Assembly (NCBI GenBank): GCA_963772065.1
Contig: CAVYVZ010000004.1
Span: 248,001-312,000, forward strand
DNA length: 64,000 nucleotides
Direction: 5' to 3'
Source: CAVYVZ01 sp963772065
Lineage (GTDB): Bacteria; Acidobacteriota; Vicinamibacteria; Vicinamibacterales; UBA2999
Positions within the stretch are counted from its first letter, which is position 1; each line of letters starts with the position of its first letter. The position numbers were made by a program, and so were the translations under genes. The notes below the pieces were generated by a model, which saw nothing but the letters and a program-made list of their open reading frames with translations, ran no database searches and had not been told where the DNA came from. Positions 25,349-34,688 of the stretch are shown here, one piece after another.

Positions 25349-26209
25349 ATGGACAGGCACGGATCACGCGGAACGAGCAGCAAGGCTTCTCCCACGGCCG
25401 ATTCAGGGGCCCCCGGGGTCGATCCGGGGGAATTCGCCGAATACCTCCGTGCCGAGCGCGAACGGCGCCGGCTCACGCTGGACCAGATCGCCGACGAAAC
25501 GAAGATCGCCTCGAGGCATCTGGCCGCACTCGAGCGCGGGGACGTCCGCAACTGGCCCGGCGGAATGTACAGGCGGGCCATGATGCGCGCCTACGCCGAA
25601 TCGATCGGTGTCGATCGCGAATACGCGTTGAAGCAGTTCGAGCAGGCCTTCGACGCCCCGCCGAGTCGGGTGGAGGCGCCCACTCCCGCGCCGCCCGTGT
25701 CCGTCGAGTTCAGGCGGTGGCGACCGTCCAGGAAACAGCTCCTTGCGTCGGCAGCATCGATCCTCACGCTCGCCGCTGTGCTCATCACCTGGAACCTGGC
25801 CGGCACGCTGACGAGCGCTGACGCCGACGTCCCGCGCACGGCCGTCGCGGAGCCGGACGTGGCGCCTCCCGTTCGGCCGCGCGCGAGCGCACCAGCCGTC
25901 ATCACCGCCGGCTCGCGGTCAGCGGTCACGAGAGCTTCGGCGCTGGAGACCGTTGCCACAACCGGTTCCACTGAACCGCGCGTACTCGCGACCGAGGGCA
26001 ACCTGGTGGTCACGTCGCAGCCCGCGGGGGCACGGGTCACCGTAAACGGCATCGGCTGGGGCGAGACGCCGGTCACCATCAGGCATCTCGAGTTCGGGTC
26101 GAAGCGCGTGCGGCTCACGATGCAGGGGTACGTCAGCCAGGAGCGGGTCGTGGGTCTCGGACCCGAGCAGCCCCACGGCAACGTACGTTTCACACTGCGG
26201 GAGCGCTGA
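25349..26209 (+). CDS. RodZ-like helix-turn-helix membrane protein with C-terminal PEGA domain
   Basis: 286 residues. Residues about 28-90 form a RodZ-type HTH_25 domain (EYLRAERERRRLTLDQIADE, IASRHLAALERGDVRNWPGG, MYRRAMMRAYAESIGVD). A TM segment follows (QLLASAASILTLAAVLITW), then a Thr/Ala/Pro-rich linker, and a PEGA domain (SQPAGARVTVNGIGWGETPV, RVRLTMQGYVSQERVVG). RodZ links MreB to the membrane. The adjacent convergent mre/rod cluster makes a cell-shape role plausible, though the C-terminal domain differs from classical RodZ. An upstream TAGAAT (about 25319) could be the -10. The stop abuts the stop of the RNase gene with no gap. Confidence 0.82.
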   Translation: MDRHGSRGTSSKASPTADSGAPGVDPGEFAEYLRAERERRRLTLDQIADETKIASRHLAALERGDVRNWPGGMYRRAMMRAYAESIGVDREYALKQFEQAFDAPPSRVEAPTPAPPVSVEFRRWRPSRKQLLASAASILTLAAVLITWNLAGTLTSADADVPRTAVAEPDVAPPVRPRASAPAVITAGSRSAVTRASALETVATTGSTEPRVLATEGNLVVTSQPAGARVTVNGIGWGETPVTIRHLEFGSKRVRLTMQGYVSQERVVGLGPEQPHGNVRFTLRER

Positions 26210-27796
26210 TCATCCAATCGCCATCAAGTCGAACTGCTCGTGATGGAGCTGCACGTCTGACTTCAGGATGACGTCCCTCCCGACAGTCTGCTTCAGCTCC
26301 TTCAGCACCGCGCGCTCTTCCTCGCGCAGCGCGCGTGCGATGTCCGGGTTGACGCGAAGCATCAGGCTCTGTCCGTCGAGGTCACCGCTGATCTTCTTCA
26401 CTTCCGCCAGAATCTCGTAGCAGATCGTCGAGCTGGACTTGATGACGGAGCTTCCGGCGCAATAGGGGCACGGCTCCGTGAGCACGCGCTCGAGCGACTG
26501 CTTCACGCGCTTGCGCGTGATGATGACGAGTCCGAAGTCCGATACCTGCAGCGCCTTCGACGGCGCACGGTCGCGACGCAGCTCCTGCTCCACCGCCTGA
26601 TACACTCGCTGGCGGTTCTTCTTGTCCTCCATGTCGATGAAGTCGAGGACGATGATCCCGCCGAGGTCGCGCAGCCGGATCTGTCGGATGATCTCCCTGA
26701 CCGCTTCGAGGTTCGTCTTGAGGATGGTGTCCTCGAGCCGGCCGGCGCTCTTCTTCCCGACGTACCGCCCCGTGTTCACGTCGATCGCCACGAGCGCTTC
26801 GGTCTGGTTAATCACGATCGAGCCGCCAGACTTCAACCACACTTTGCTCCGGAGCGCCTTGTCGACCTCCTGCTGGACCCGGTACTCCTCGAAGATCGGA
26901 AACTCCTTGTCGTACAGCTTCACGCGCGGCGCCAGCGTCGGCATGAAGCGCTCAACCATCTCGAGAATCTTCCGGTACTCCGGCTCGTTGTCGATGCGGA
27001 TGGCGGTGTAGTCGTCGGTCAGCAGGTCGCGCAGCAGCTTGGCGACGAGGCTCTGCTCCTGATACACGACCGCCGGCGCGCGCGACGTCTCCGACTTCTG
27101 GCGGATCTCGGTCCAGATCTTGTGGAAGTAGTTCAGGTCCGAGAGGATGTCGTCCTTGGGTCGGGCGGCCGCGGCCGTCCGGATGATGACGCCGCCCGCG
27201 AAGCCGGTCTGCTCGCGGAACTCGCGGACGATGCCCCGGAGGCGGCCGCGCTCGTCGCGCGAGTCAATCTTGCGCGACACGCCGACGTGATCCACGGTCG
27301 GCATGAACACGAGAAAGCGCCCGGGCATCGTCGCGTGCGACGTGAGGCGGGCGCCTTTGGTGCCCAGCGGCTCCTTGGCGATCTGCACGATGATCTCCTG
27401 GCCTTCCTTGAGGAGATCCTCGATCTTCGGGTCGGGACGCTTCTGGTCGCGGTCGCGCCCGTTCCGGGGGGGCCGTGCACCCGGCCGCGCCGAAGCCGCG
27501 CCGTTGGGCGCGGCGGAGGCGGGCGGCGCGTCGTCTTCGTCGGTGTCGAACTTGTCGAGCTCCTCGAACGTGTCGGCGACGTCCGACACGTAGAGGAAGC
27601 CGTCGCGCTCCAGTCCGAGGTCAACGAACGCCGACTGCATGCCGGGCAGCACCTTGGATACCCGGCCTTTGTAGAGGTTTCCGACGACTCCGCGCTGCCG
27701 CTCGCGCTCGATGAAGATTTCGGCAACCTGATCGTCCTCGAGGATCGCGACCCGCGTTTCGTGGGCGCTCGAGGAGATGATCATCTCCTTGGTCAT
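26210..27796 (-). CDS. rng: Ribonuclease G/E family endoribonuclease
   Basis: 528 residues. An N-terminal S1 domain (VVGNLYKGRVSKVLPGMQSA) has a disordered acidic/Pro/Arg insert (about residues 70-120). The RNase H-like catalytic region follows (GGSIVINQTEALVAIDVNTG with the Mg-binding Asp, and IIVLDFIDMEDKKNRQRV). The zinc-link Cys pair CPYC is present at ITRKRVKQSLERVLTEPCPY. There is no long C-terminal degradosome scaffold, so it is RNase G-like in length. It probably processes 16S rRNA 5' ends and turns over mRNA. It lies downstream of rodA after a 135-base gap. Confidence 0.93.
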   Translation of the reverse strand: MTKEMIISSSAHETRVAILEDDQVAEIFIERERQRGVVGNLYKGRVSKVLPGMQSAFVDLGLERDGFLYVSDVADTFEELDKFDTDEDDAPPASAAPNGAASARPGARPPRNGRDRDQKRPDPKIEDLLKEGQEIIVQIAKEPLGTKGARLTSHATMPGRFLVFMPTVDHVGVSRKIDSRDERGRLRGIVREFREQTGFAGGVIIRTAAAARPKDDILSDLNYFHKIWTEIRQKSETSRAPAVVYQEQSLVAKLLRDLLTDDYTAIRIDNEPEYRKILEMVERFMPTLAPRVKLYDKEFPIFEEYRVQQEVDKALRSKVWLKSGGSIVINQTEALVAIDVNTGRYVGKKSAGRLEDTILKTNLEAVREIIRQIRLRDLGGIIVLDFIDMEDKKNRQRVYQAVEQELRRDRAPSKALQVSDFGLVIITRKRVKQSLERVLTEPCPYCAGSSVIKSSSTICYEILAEVKKISGDLDGQSLMLRVNPDIARALREEERAVLKELKQTVGRDVILKSDVQLHHEQFDLMAIG

Positions 27797-27931
27797 GCCC
27801 GCAACTCCCGGCGGGCTGCAGCGACCGCGCCGAACGGATCTCCGCCGTGAGTGCCAGCAGGCACGCGAGCAGGATCAGGAGCAGCGCGGTCATTCCATCA
27901 GCCCGTGAGGCTCTGGCCCGAGGCCTCGAGC

Positions 27932-29017
27932 CTAGTTAGTGAACCGACGCATCCGCACGTTGAGCACGAGGCCGAAGCCCACCAGCGTCGCAATGAGCGA
28001 GGAACCGCCGGAGCTCATGAGCGGAAGCGTCAAACCCTTGACCGGCGCGAGGCCGGCCGACATCGTGATGTTGTAAACGACCTGGAACGTGAAGCTCGCC
28101 AGAACTCCAATGACCAGGTACGCGCCGAGCCGATCCTTGGCCAGCCGGGCCGACTCGATGGCGCGAAGAATGACGAACAGATACAGCGCGAGCGCCACGA
28201 GCACGCCCGCGAATCCATGCTCCTCGGCCAGCACCGAGAAGATGAAGTCGTTGTTGCCCTCCGGAAGGAAACGCAGCTGACCCTGCGTGCCCTTGGTGAA
28301 ACCTTTGCCCCACGACCCACCGGATCCCACGGTGATCCGGGCCTGGATCTGCTGATACCCGGCCCCTTTCGCGTCCTGTGAGGGGTCGAGGAATGTTTCG
28401 ATGCGCTCTTTCTGATAATCCTGAAGCACGAACACCCACGCCACCGGCGCGGCGAGAACGGCCACCACGGCGACAATCCCGATGATCCGCATCTGCATGC
28501 CGGCGACGAAAGCGATCGCAAACGCGATCGGAACGAGCGTGACGGCGGTGCCCAGATCCGGCTGGCGCGCGATGAGCAGCAGGGGCACGGCCGTAATCGC
28601 CGCCGCGATGAAGAGGTCGACCTGAGTGAGCGCGCCGCGCCGGCTCTCACCGAAGAACTTGGCGAGCACCAGGGCCAGCGCCGCCTTCCCCAGCTCCGAC
28701 GGCTGCAGGTTGAACGCGCCGAGCTCGATCCAGCGCCTCGACCCGTTCCGCACGACGCCGAAGAAGAGCACGTAGACGAGCAGCGCGACGACGGCCAGCA
28801 GCACCCAGTGCGACTTGTCGCACAGGGTGCGGTAGTCGATCGTCAGGGCCACCGCGAGCGCGACCGCGCCGATCAGGATGCCGTAGATCTGCGTCCAGTA
28901 CACGCGCGTGGCGCCGCCCGAGGCGCTGTAGATGTTTGCGAGGCCGAACGCGCAGAGCGCCCCCAACGCGACGATCATCGCCCAGTCGATGTGGTAAAAG
29001 AGCCGTCGCTCGAACAC
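27932..29017 (-). CDS. rodA: Rod-shape-determining peptidoglycan glycosyltransferase RodA
   Basis: 361 residues of SEDS family with about ten TM segments. Hallmarks are IYSASGGATRVYWTQI, GSRRWIELGAFNLQPSELGK with KAALALVLAKFF (catalytic/lipid II region), GAGYQQIQARITVGSGGSWG, NDFIFSVLAEEHGFAGVL and the C-terminal GLTLPLMSSGGSSLIATL. It polymerises lipid II with PBP2 during elongation. Its ATG follows the PBP2 stop by one base, so the two partners are co-translated. Confidence 0.96.
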   Translation of the reverse strand: MFERRLFYHIDWAMIVALGALCAFGLANIYSASGGATRVYWTQIYGILIGAVALAVALTIDYRTLCDKSHWVLLAVVALLVYVLFFGVVRNGSRRWIELGAFNLQPSELGKAALALVLAKFFGESRRGALTQVDLFIAAAITAVPLLLIARQPDLGTAVTLVPIAFAIAFVAGMQMRIIGIVAVVAVLAAPVAWVFVLQDYQKERIETFLDPSQDAKGAGYQQIQARITVGSGGSWGKGFTKGTQGQLRFLPEGNNDFIFSVLAEEHGFAGVLVALALYLFVILRAIESARLAKDRLGAYLVIGVLASFTFQVVYNITMSAGLAPVKGLTLPLMSSGGSSLIATLVGFGLVLNVRMRRFTN

Positions 29018-29018
29018 G

Positions 29019-30908
29019 TCAGCGGCCCTCCGCTATGACGTCGGGCTCGGCCATCGGCACCGGGGCCAGCAGCGGGTTCGGCACGAATGCCGGTAGCGGC
29101 TTGCCCTCCTTCTTGGCGAAGTACGTTGCAACGATGTGCCGCGCGATCGGCGCGTTGAAGTAGCCGTGCTCGTTGTGCTCGCCGAAGATGACGCCGGCGA
29201 TTTCCGGGTTCTCCTTCGGCGCGAAGAACACGAACCAGCCGTGGTCGCGAAGATCCTTGTCCGTCTTTCCGCGTGCGGCCTGCCGGCCTTGCAGTGAGAT
29301 CACCTGCGCCGTGCCGGTCTTTCCCGCGACGTCGCGGCCGACGAGGCGGCCGCGTCCGCCAGTGCCCGCGGCGTTCACGACCATCCAGAGGCCGTCGCGC
29401 AGCGCCGCCAGCGTCTCCGGCTTGAATGCCACCTTGTCTGCCACTGCCGCCGGAGGCACGGGCTTGAGCACGCCGTCGCCCGCGTCAACGGCCTTGATGA
29501 CGCGCGGCGTGATGCGCGTGCCGCCATTGGCCACGGTGGCCATCATCACCGCGAGCGACGCCGGCGTGACCGCGTTCTGCCCCTGGCCGATGGCCACTGA
29601 AATCGTCTCGCCGGCGTACCACTTCTCGCCGGTCGTGCGCCTCTTCCACTCGGTCGAGGGCACCAGGCTCTCCTGCTCGTTCGGCAGATCGATCCCGGTC
29701 TTGCCGGAGAGGCCGAGGTTCACCGCCCACTTGTGGATCTTGTCCACGCCAAGCATGTTGCCGAGCGTGTAGAAGTACACGTTGCACGACTTCTCGATCG
29801 CGTGGCGCATGTCGACCACGCCGTGGCCGTGTTTCTCGTGACACTTGAAGAAACGCCCGTAGAACGTCGCGCCGCCCGGGCAGTGCACCTTGAAATCGGG
29901 CGTCACGAGACCCTCTTCCATCGCGGCAACGGCCACGACAATCTTGAACGTCGATCCGGGCGAGTAGCGGCCCTGAATCACGCGGTTCTGCAGCGGGCGC
30001 AGCCGATCGGTGTTCAGCGAGCTCCACGTCACGCGGTCGATGCCTGCGGCAAAGTCATTGGGATCGGACGACGGCAGGCTGACGAACGACAGGACGTCGC
30101 CGTTGTGCGGATCGAGAACGAGCGCCGCCCCGTTGAAGCCCGCGAGGCGGAACCCGTCTTCGGCAGCCTTCTGAAGGTCCGAGTCGATGGTGAGCTGCAC
30201 CCGCCGCCCTTCCACGGGTTGAATCCTCTGAAGCTCGTCGATCTCCCGTCCGGTGCTGTTGACCTTCACCACCTTGGCGCCGTCCCGCCCCATGAGCAGC
30301 GTGTTGTACACGCGCTCGACGCCTGACTGGCCGATGATCGAGCCTGCCGTCACGCCGTCGCCGACCTGCGCTTCGCCGGCTTCTCCGACGTAGCCGAAGA
30401 GGTGCGCCGCGAGCGCGTCGCTCGGGTACTGGCGCGTCGGGACCTCCTGGATCACGATGTCGGGGAGCTCGAAGTCCAGGCGCCTCGCCGTGATCGCCGC
30501 CACCTGGGCGAGAGACGCGTCCTCGATCACCACAATCGGACGATACGTCGGCTCGTGCCGGTGGCGATCGACGACCTGCCGAACGCGCGCTTCGTCGATG
30601 CCCGCCACGGCGGCGACCAGGCGGATGGTGCGGTTCAGGTCCTTCGTGTATTCACGGACGATCGAGACGGTGAACGAGTGGCGGTTCGCGACGAGAACGC
30701 GGTTGTCGCGATCGAACAGAATGCCGCGCGGCGCGCGCAGCGCCAGCGTGCGCTGATGGTTGTTCTCCGCCATCTCCTTGAACTTGGTGTGCTGGACGAT
30801 CTGGATGAACCAGAAGCTCAGCGCGAGCACGGCAAAGACGATGACGGCGACGAACTGCATCATCGCCAGCCGGACGCCGATTCGTCTTCGATCTTCTGGA
30901 ACAGCCAT
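29019..30908 (-). CDS. mrdA: Penicillin-binding protein 2 (elongasome transpeptidase)
   Basis: 629 residues. One N-terminal TM (FVAVIVFAVLALSFWFIQIV), then the class B PBP pedestal (RAPRGILFDRDNRVLVANR) and the transpeptidase domain. The SxxK motif is in YSPGSTFKIVVAV (Ser nucleophile), SxN in EKSCNVYFYTLG and KTG in VAGKTGTAQV. It cross-links peptidoglycan in the Rod complex. It sits between mreD (no gap) and rodA (1-base gap). Confidence 0.96.
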   Translation of the reverse strand: MAVPEDRRRIGVRLAMMQFVAVIVFAVLALSFWFIQIVQHTKFKEMAENNHQRTLALRAPRGILFDRDNRVLVANRHSFTVSIVREYTKDLNRTIRLVAAVAGIDEARVRQVVDRHRHEPTYRPIVVIEDASLAQVAAITARRLDFELPDIVIQEVPTRQYPSDALAAHLFGYVGEAGEAQVGDGVTAGSIIGQSGVERVYNTLLMGRDGAKVVKVNSTGREIDELQRIQPVEGRRVQLTIDSDLQKAAEDGFRLAGFNGAALVLDPHNGDVLSFVSLPSSDPNDFAAGIDRVTWSSLNTDRLRPLQNRVIQGRYSPGSTFKIVVAVAAMEEGLVTPDFKVHCPGGATFYGRFFKCHEKHGHGVVDMRHAIEKSCNVYFYTLGNMLGVDKIHKWAVNLGLSGKTGIDLPNEQESLVPSTEWKRRTTGEKWYAGETISVAIGQGQNAVTPASLAVMMATVANGGTRITPRVIKAVDAGDGVLKPVPPAAVADKVAFKPETLAALRDGLWMVVNAAGTGGRGRLVGRDVAGKTGTAQVISLQGRQAARGKTDKDLRDHGWFVFFAPKENPEIAGVIFGEHNEHGYFNAPIARHIVATYFAKKEGKPLPAFVPNPLLAPVPMAEPDVIAEGR

Positions 30909-31409
30909 CTACATTCTCCGGCGCACCCGGCGCCGCTCGGCGACCCCCGGAAGGGCCTCGATGATCGTGAACGCGATGATGCCGGTCACGCCGTTCACGA
31001 GCGCCTGCGTCAGCACCGCCTTGTACGGCGATGAGAAGTCCCGTTGGGTCAGGCTGACGTACAAACCCATATAGACCGTCGCATGCACCACCGTCGCAGC
31101 CACGAACATCACGAGGCGCGGGAGCGCCGCCGTCACGATGAACTGCTGGCCGATGACTCCCACCAGGAAGCCGACGATTGACTTCGCCAGGCCTCCGATT
31201 CCGACGACGCCGCTCGACAGCGCATCCTGGATGATTCCTGCCACGCTGCCAGCCACCATCCCCGACAGCGGCCCCGTCGTCAGCGCGACGTAGACCACGA
31301 CGACCAGCACGAGATCGAGCGCCGCGGTGCCGCCGACGACGAATCGCGCCAGCGTGGTCTGCAATGCGAGCGCGAGCGCGATGGCAACCAGGACCCCGAC
31401 AGCCTTCAC
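30909..31409 (-). CDS. mreD: Rod-shape-determining protein MreD
   Basis: 166 residues, with five or six TM segments (VGVLVAIALALALQTTLARF, LDLVLVVVVYVALTTGP, LVMFVAATVVHATVYMGLYV). Short MreD proteins are recognised mainly by this pattern and by position between mreC and PBP2. It overlaps mreC by ATGA. Confidence 0.9.
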   Translation of the reverse strand: MKAVGVLVAIALALALQTTLARFVVGGTAALDLVLVVVVYVALTTGPLSGMVAGSVAGIIQDALSSGVVGIGGLAKSIVGFLVGVIGQQFIVTAALPRLVMFVAATVVHATVYMGLYVSLTQRDFSSPYKAVLTQALVNGVTGIIAFTIIEALPGVAERRRVRRRM

Positions 31410-32284
31410 GTTCCGGGTTCCTGGCGCCTGATTCCCGCTTCCGCCGGCGCCAGCACCACGAGGACCGTTTCGAGGGAAACGAAATCCACCGTGGGCCGGA
31501 TGATGATCGAGCTGAAGGTGCCGGCGCCCCGCTGGATCGATTCTATCTGACCGATGACGAAGCCCTTCGGGTACGCGCCGGCGTCCGACACCGCGGCCGG
31601 ATAGATGCCGTCGATCCCCGACGTGACGACCTCGTCGCCCACCTTCACGTCGGCGGCGCTCGAGACGTATTCCATCCGCAGCCGGTCGCTACCCGTGCCC
31701 ATGACGACGCCCTGGGCGCGCGAGCGCGCGACGATCGCGCCCGCGGCGGCGTTGCGATCGATCAGCAGCTGCACCTTCGCGGCGCGCGCGCTCGGCATGA
31801 TGATCCGTCCGACGATCCCGGCGGGCGCAATCACCGCCATGTCCGGGCGGAGCCCGTCGGCCGTCCCCTTGTCAATCGTGATGGTTCTGAAATTCGCGTC
31901 CGCGCCGCCGGCGATGACCGAGGCCGCCGTCGTCGCCAGGCGAACGTGCTCCCGCAGCTCGAGGACCTGCTGGAGCGAACGGCTCTGGCTGGCGAGCGCA
32001 CGCTCCTCCTGAAGGCGGATCTGCAGTTGGCCGACCTCTTGACGCAACCGCTCGTTGTCCTCGCGTACGCGCTGGAGCGCGAAGTAGCCTTCCCAGCCGT
32101 GCTGCACCGACGAGATGACCGATGACGCGGCGCGCTGCACTTCCGCGAAGAGTCCGAACGTCACCGCTTCGAGCATCGGCACGCCGCGACGCGACTCGAC
32201 CTGCGCGGAGATCAGGATGATGTGTCCGATGGTCACCGCCAGGAAGAGATACCCGGTGCGTTGGCGGATGTCGAGAAGAGCCAT
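31406..32284 (-). CDS. mreC: Rod-shape-determining protein MreC
   Basis: 292 residues. N-terminal TM (YLFLAVTIGHIILISA), then a coiled coil (RVREDNERLRQEVGQLQIRL) and the beta-barrel C-terminal domain (DANFRTITIDKGTADGLRPD, GIVGRIIMPSARAAKVQLLI, TSGIDGIYPAAVSDAGAYPK). It is the periplasmic organiser of the elongasome that contacts PBP2. It starts 32 bases after mreB. Confidence 0.94.
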   Translation of the reverse strand: MALLDIRQRTGYLFLAVTIGHIILISAQVESRRGVPMLEAVTFGLFAEVQRAASSVISSVQHGWEGYFALQRVREDNERLRQEVGQLQIRLQEERALASQSRSLQQVLELREHVRLATTAASVIAGGADANFRTITIDKGTADGLRPDMAVIAPAGIVGRIIMPSARAAKVQLLIDRNAAAGAIVARSRAQGVVMGTGSDRLRMEYVSSAADVKVGDEVVTSGIDGIYPAAVSDAGAYPKGFVIGQIESIQRGAGTFSSIIIRPTVDFVSLETVLVVLAPAEAGIRRQEPGT

Positions 32285-32316
32285 GGCTTAGGACTAGGGC
32301 TCGAGGCTCATGGCCT

Positions 32317-33342
<1,026 letters not shown>

Positions 33343-34398
33343 TTATTGCTCCTGCGCCACGTGGATGCCGTTCTTGCCCGCTTCCTTGACCTTGTACATC
33401 GCCATATCTGCCGCTCGTATTAGTTCTTCGGCAGATCCGGCGACGTCCGGCAGAGTGGCGACCCCGACGGACGCGGTCAGCCGAACGGCCAGCCCATCCT
33501 TTTCAAGGAATGCGTGCTCCGCGACGCGCTCCCGGATACGGACGGCCACCGACACCGCACCGTCGCGCCCGGTATCAGGAAGGATCAACGAGAATTCGTC
33601 TCCGCCGAAGCGCGCGACCACATCCGTTTCACGGGCGCACGCACGGATCACCTCCGCGGCCTCGACGAGCGCCTGACTTCCAGACAAGTGGCCGTGGCTG
33701 TCGTTCACGAGCTTGAAGCCGTCGAGATCGATGAAAAGCAGCGAGAGGGGCCGGCCGCTGCGGGAGGCGCGCTTGGTCTCGCGACGCAGCACCTGATTCA
33801 TGTAGCGGGAGTTGTACAGACGCGTCAGGTCGTCGGTGACGGAGAGTGATTCGGCTCGCTGCACCATGAGCGAGTTTTCGAGCGCGATCGCCTGCGGCTC
33901 GAACAGCGTGCGCAGGCCGGTCAGCGTCGCACCGGTAAGCGATGGCATGCTCGACGACGGCAGCGGATCGAGGCCGACGAGCGCCCCCACGGTTCGGCCG
34001 CGACTGACCAGCGGAAACGCCACGACGCTGCCCGCCACCGCACCGGCCACGCGCGCGTCCTTGGCGAGATCGGCCGAGAACAGCTCGCGGCCGTTCTTCA
34101 TCACCCACGCGGCGGCTCCCCACAGCGATGGACCGACATTCGGCGACAGGCCGTCGTCTGCCAGCACGGCGGGCTCCCCCTCGAGGCTCTGCGCCACGAG
34201 CGCCCAGCAGGGGGCGGGGATCCATTCAGAGGCGTGCTGGACGATCCACTCGGCCACTTTGGCCGGCTCCAGCGTCGCGTTGGCGCCGCGGATCGTGTCG
34301 ATCAGCGTCTCGCGCCGCTCGAGGCGCGGACGCAAGGTCCGCAGCTTTTGCTTCAGGCGAGCGGCGAGGTCGGCACGGGCGGCGGCGCGGACCTTCAA
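33343..34398 (-). CDS. GAF-GGDEF diguanylate cyclase at the head of the mre operon
   Basis: 351 residues, no TM. A short N-terminal helical region precedes a GAF domain (about 40-190: ILDE-like EWIVQHASEWIPAPCWALVA, GSVVAFPLVSRGRTVGALVG) and a GGDEF domain (TDDLTRLYNSRYMNQVLRRE, FIDLDGFKLVND) with the active motif RFGGDEF. An RxxD I-site (RETD) lies five residues before it. It should make c-di-GMP. The only start in this frame after the upstream stop is TTG at 34398, without a clear ribosome-binding site, so the start is uncertain. It directly abuts mreB. Confidence 0.85.
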   Translation of the reverse strand: MKVRAAARADLAARLKQKLRTLRPRLERRETLIDTIRGANATLEPAKVAEWIVQHASEWIPAPCWALVAQSLEGEPAVLADDGLSPNVGPSLWGAAAWVMKNGRELFSADLAKDARVAGAVAGSVVAFPLVSRGRTVGALVGLDPLPSSSMPSLTGATLTGLRTLFEPQAIALENSLMVQRAESLSVTDDLTRLYNSRYMNQVLRRETKRASRSGRPLSLLFIDLDGFKLVNDSHGHLSGSQALVEAAEVIRACARETDVVARFGGDEFSLILPDTGRDGAVSVAVRIRERVAEHAFLEKDGLAVRLTASVGVATLPDVAGSAEELIRAADMAMYKVKEAGKNGIHVAQEQ

Positions 34399-34523
34399 GC
34401 GAGGGCCCGCAGACAGAGACCGGCTGAGGCGTCGACCCCGGTCGACGGAGCGTAGGGATTCGGCACTGCGCTGGTGAATGGCAAGCGGCCTCGGAATGCC
34501 GCTAAGTCCTTATGAACTGAGCA

Positions 34524-34529
34524 AATATA
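34524..34529 (-). promoter_or_regulatory. Candidate -10 (TATATT) for the GGDEF-mre-rod operon
   Basis: On the minus strand TATATT lies about 125 bases before the TTG start of the GGDEF gene, in a non-coding stretch. Support is limited to the hexamer and location. Confidence 0.25.
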
Positions 34530-34540
34530 CCACGGAAGGG

Positions 34541-34644
34541 GTCAGGGGCGAGGGTTTAGGAGCGAGGGCTGGCTCAGACCTTAGTCCCTGGCACTGAGAC
34601 CTGAGACAGCCCTCGCCCCTCGGCCCTCGAGCCTCGCTCCTGAC
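34541..34644. repeat. Imperfect inverted repeat of GAGCGAGG/CCTCGCTC units
   Basis: The left part carries GTCAGGGGCGAGGG and AGGAGCGAGGG; the right part carries CCCTCGCCCCT and CCTCGCTCCTGAC. Together they can fold into a long interrupted hairpin between divergent genes. The related strings GGGCTCGAGGCTC (about 32297) and GAGGCCTCGAGCC (about 27920) occur in other gaps of the mre/rod cluster. The whole gap 34399-34688 holds no gene that I can support. Confidence 0.7.
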
Positions 34645-34688
34645 GTGGTACGATGAATGGCTTTATCCCAGAGTTTCCGAGGACTGAT

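Noticed and set aside
27621..27893. Minus-strand frame starting with a hydrophobic segment just before RNase G
   Set aside because: Only the first 20 residues look like a signal or membrane segment; the rest lies out of frame within the well-conserved S1 domain of RNase G. No ribosome-binding site or family supports it.
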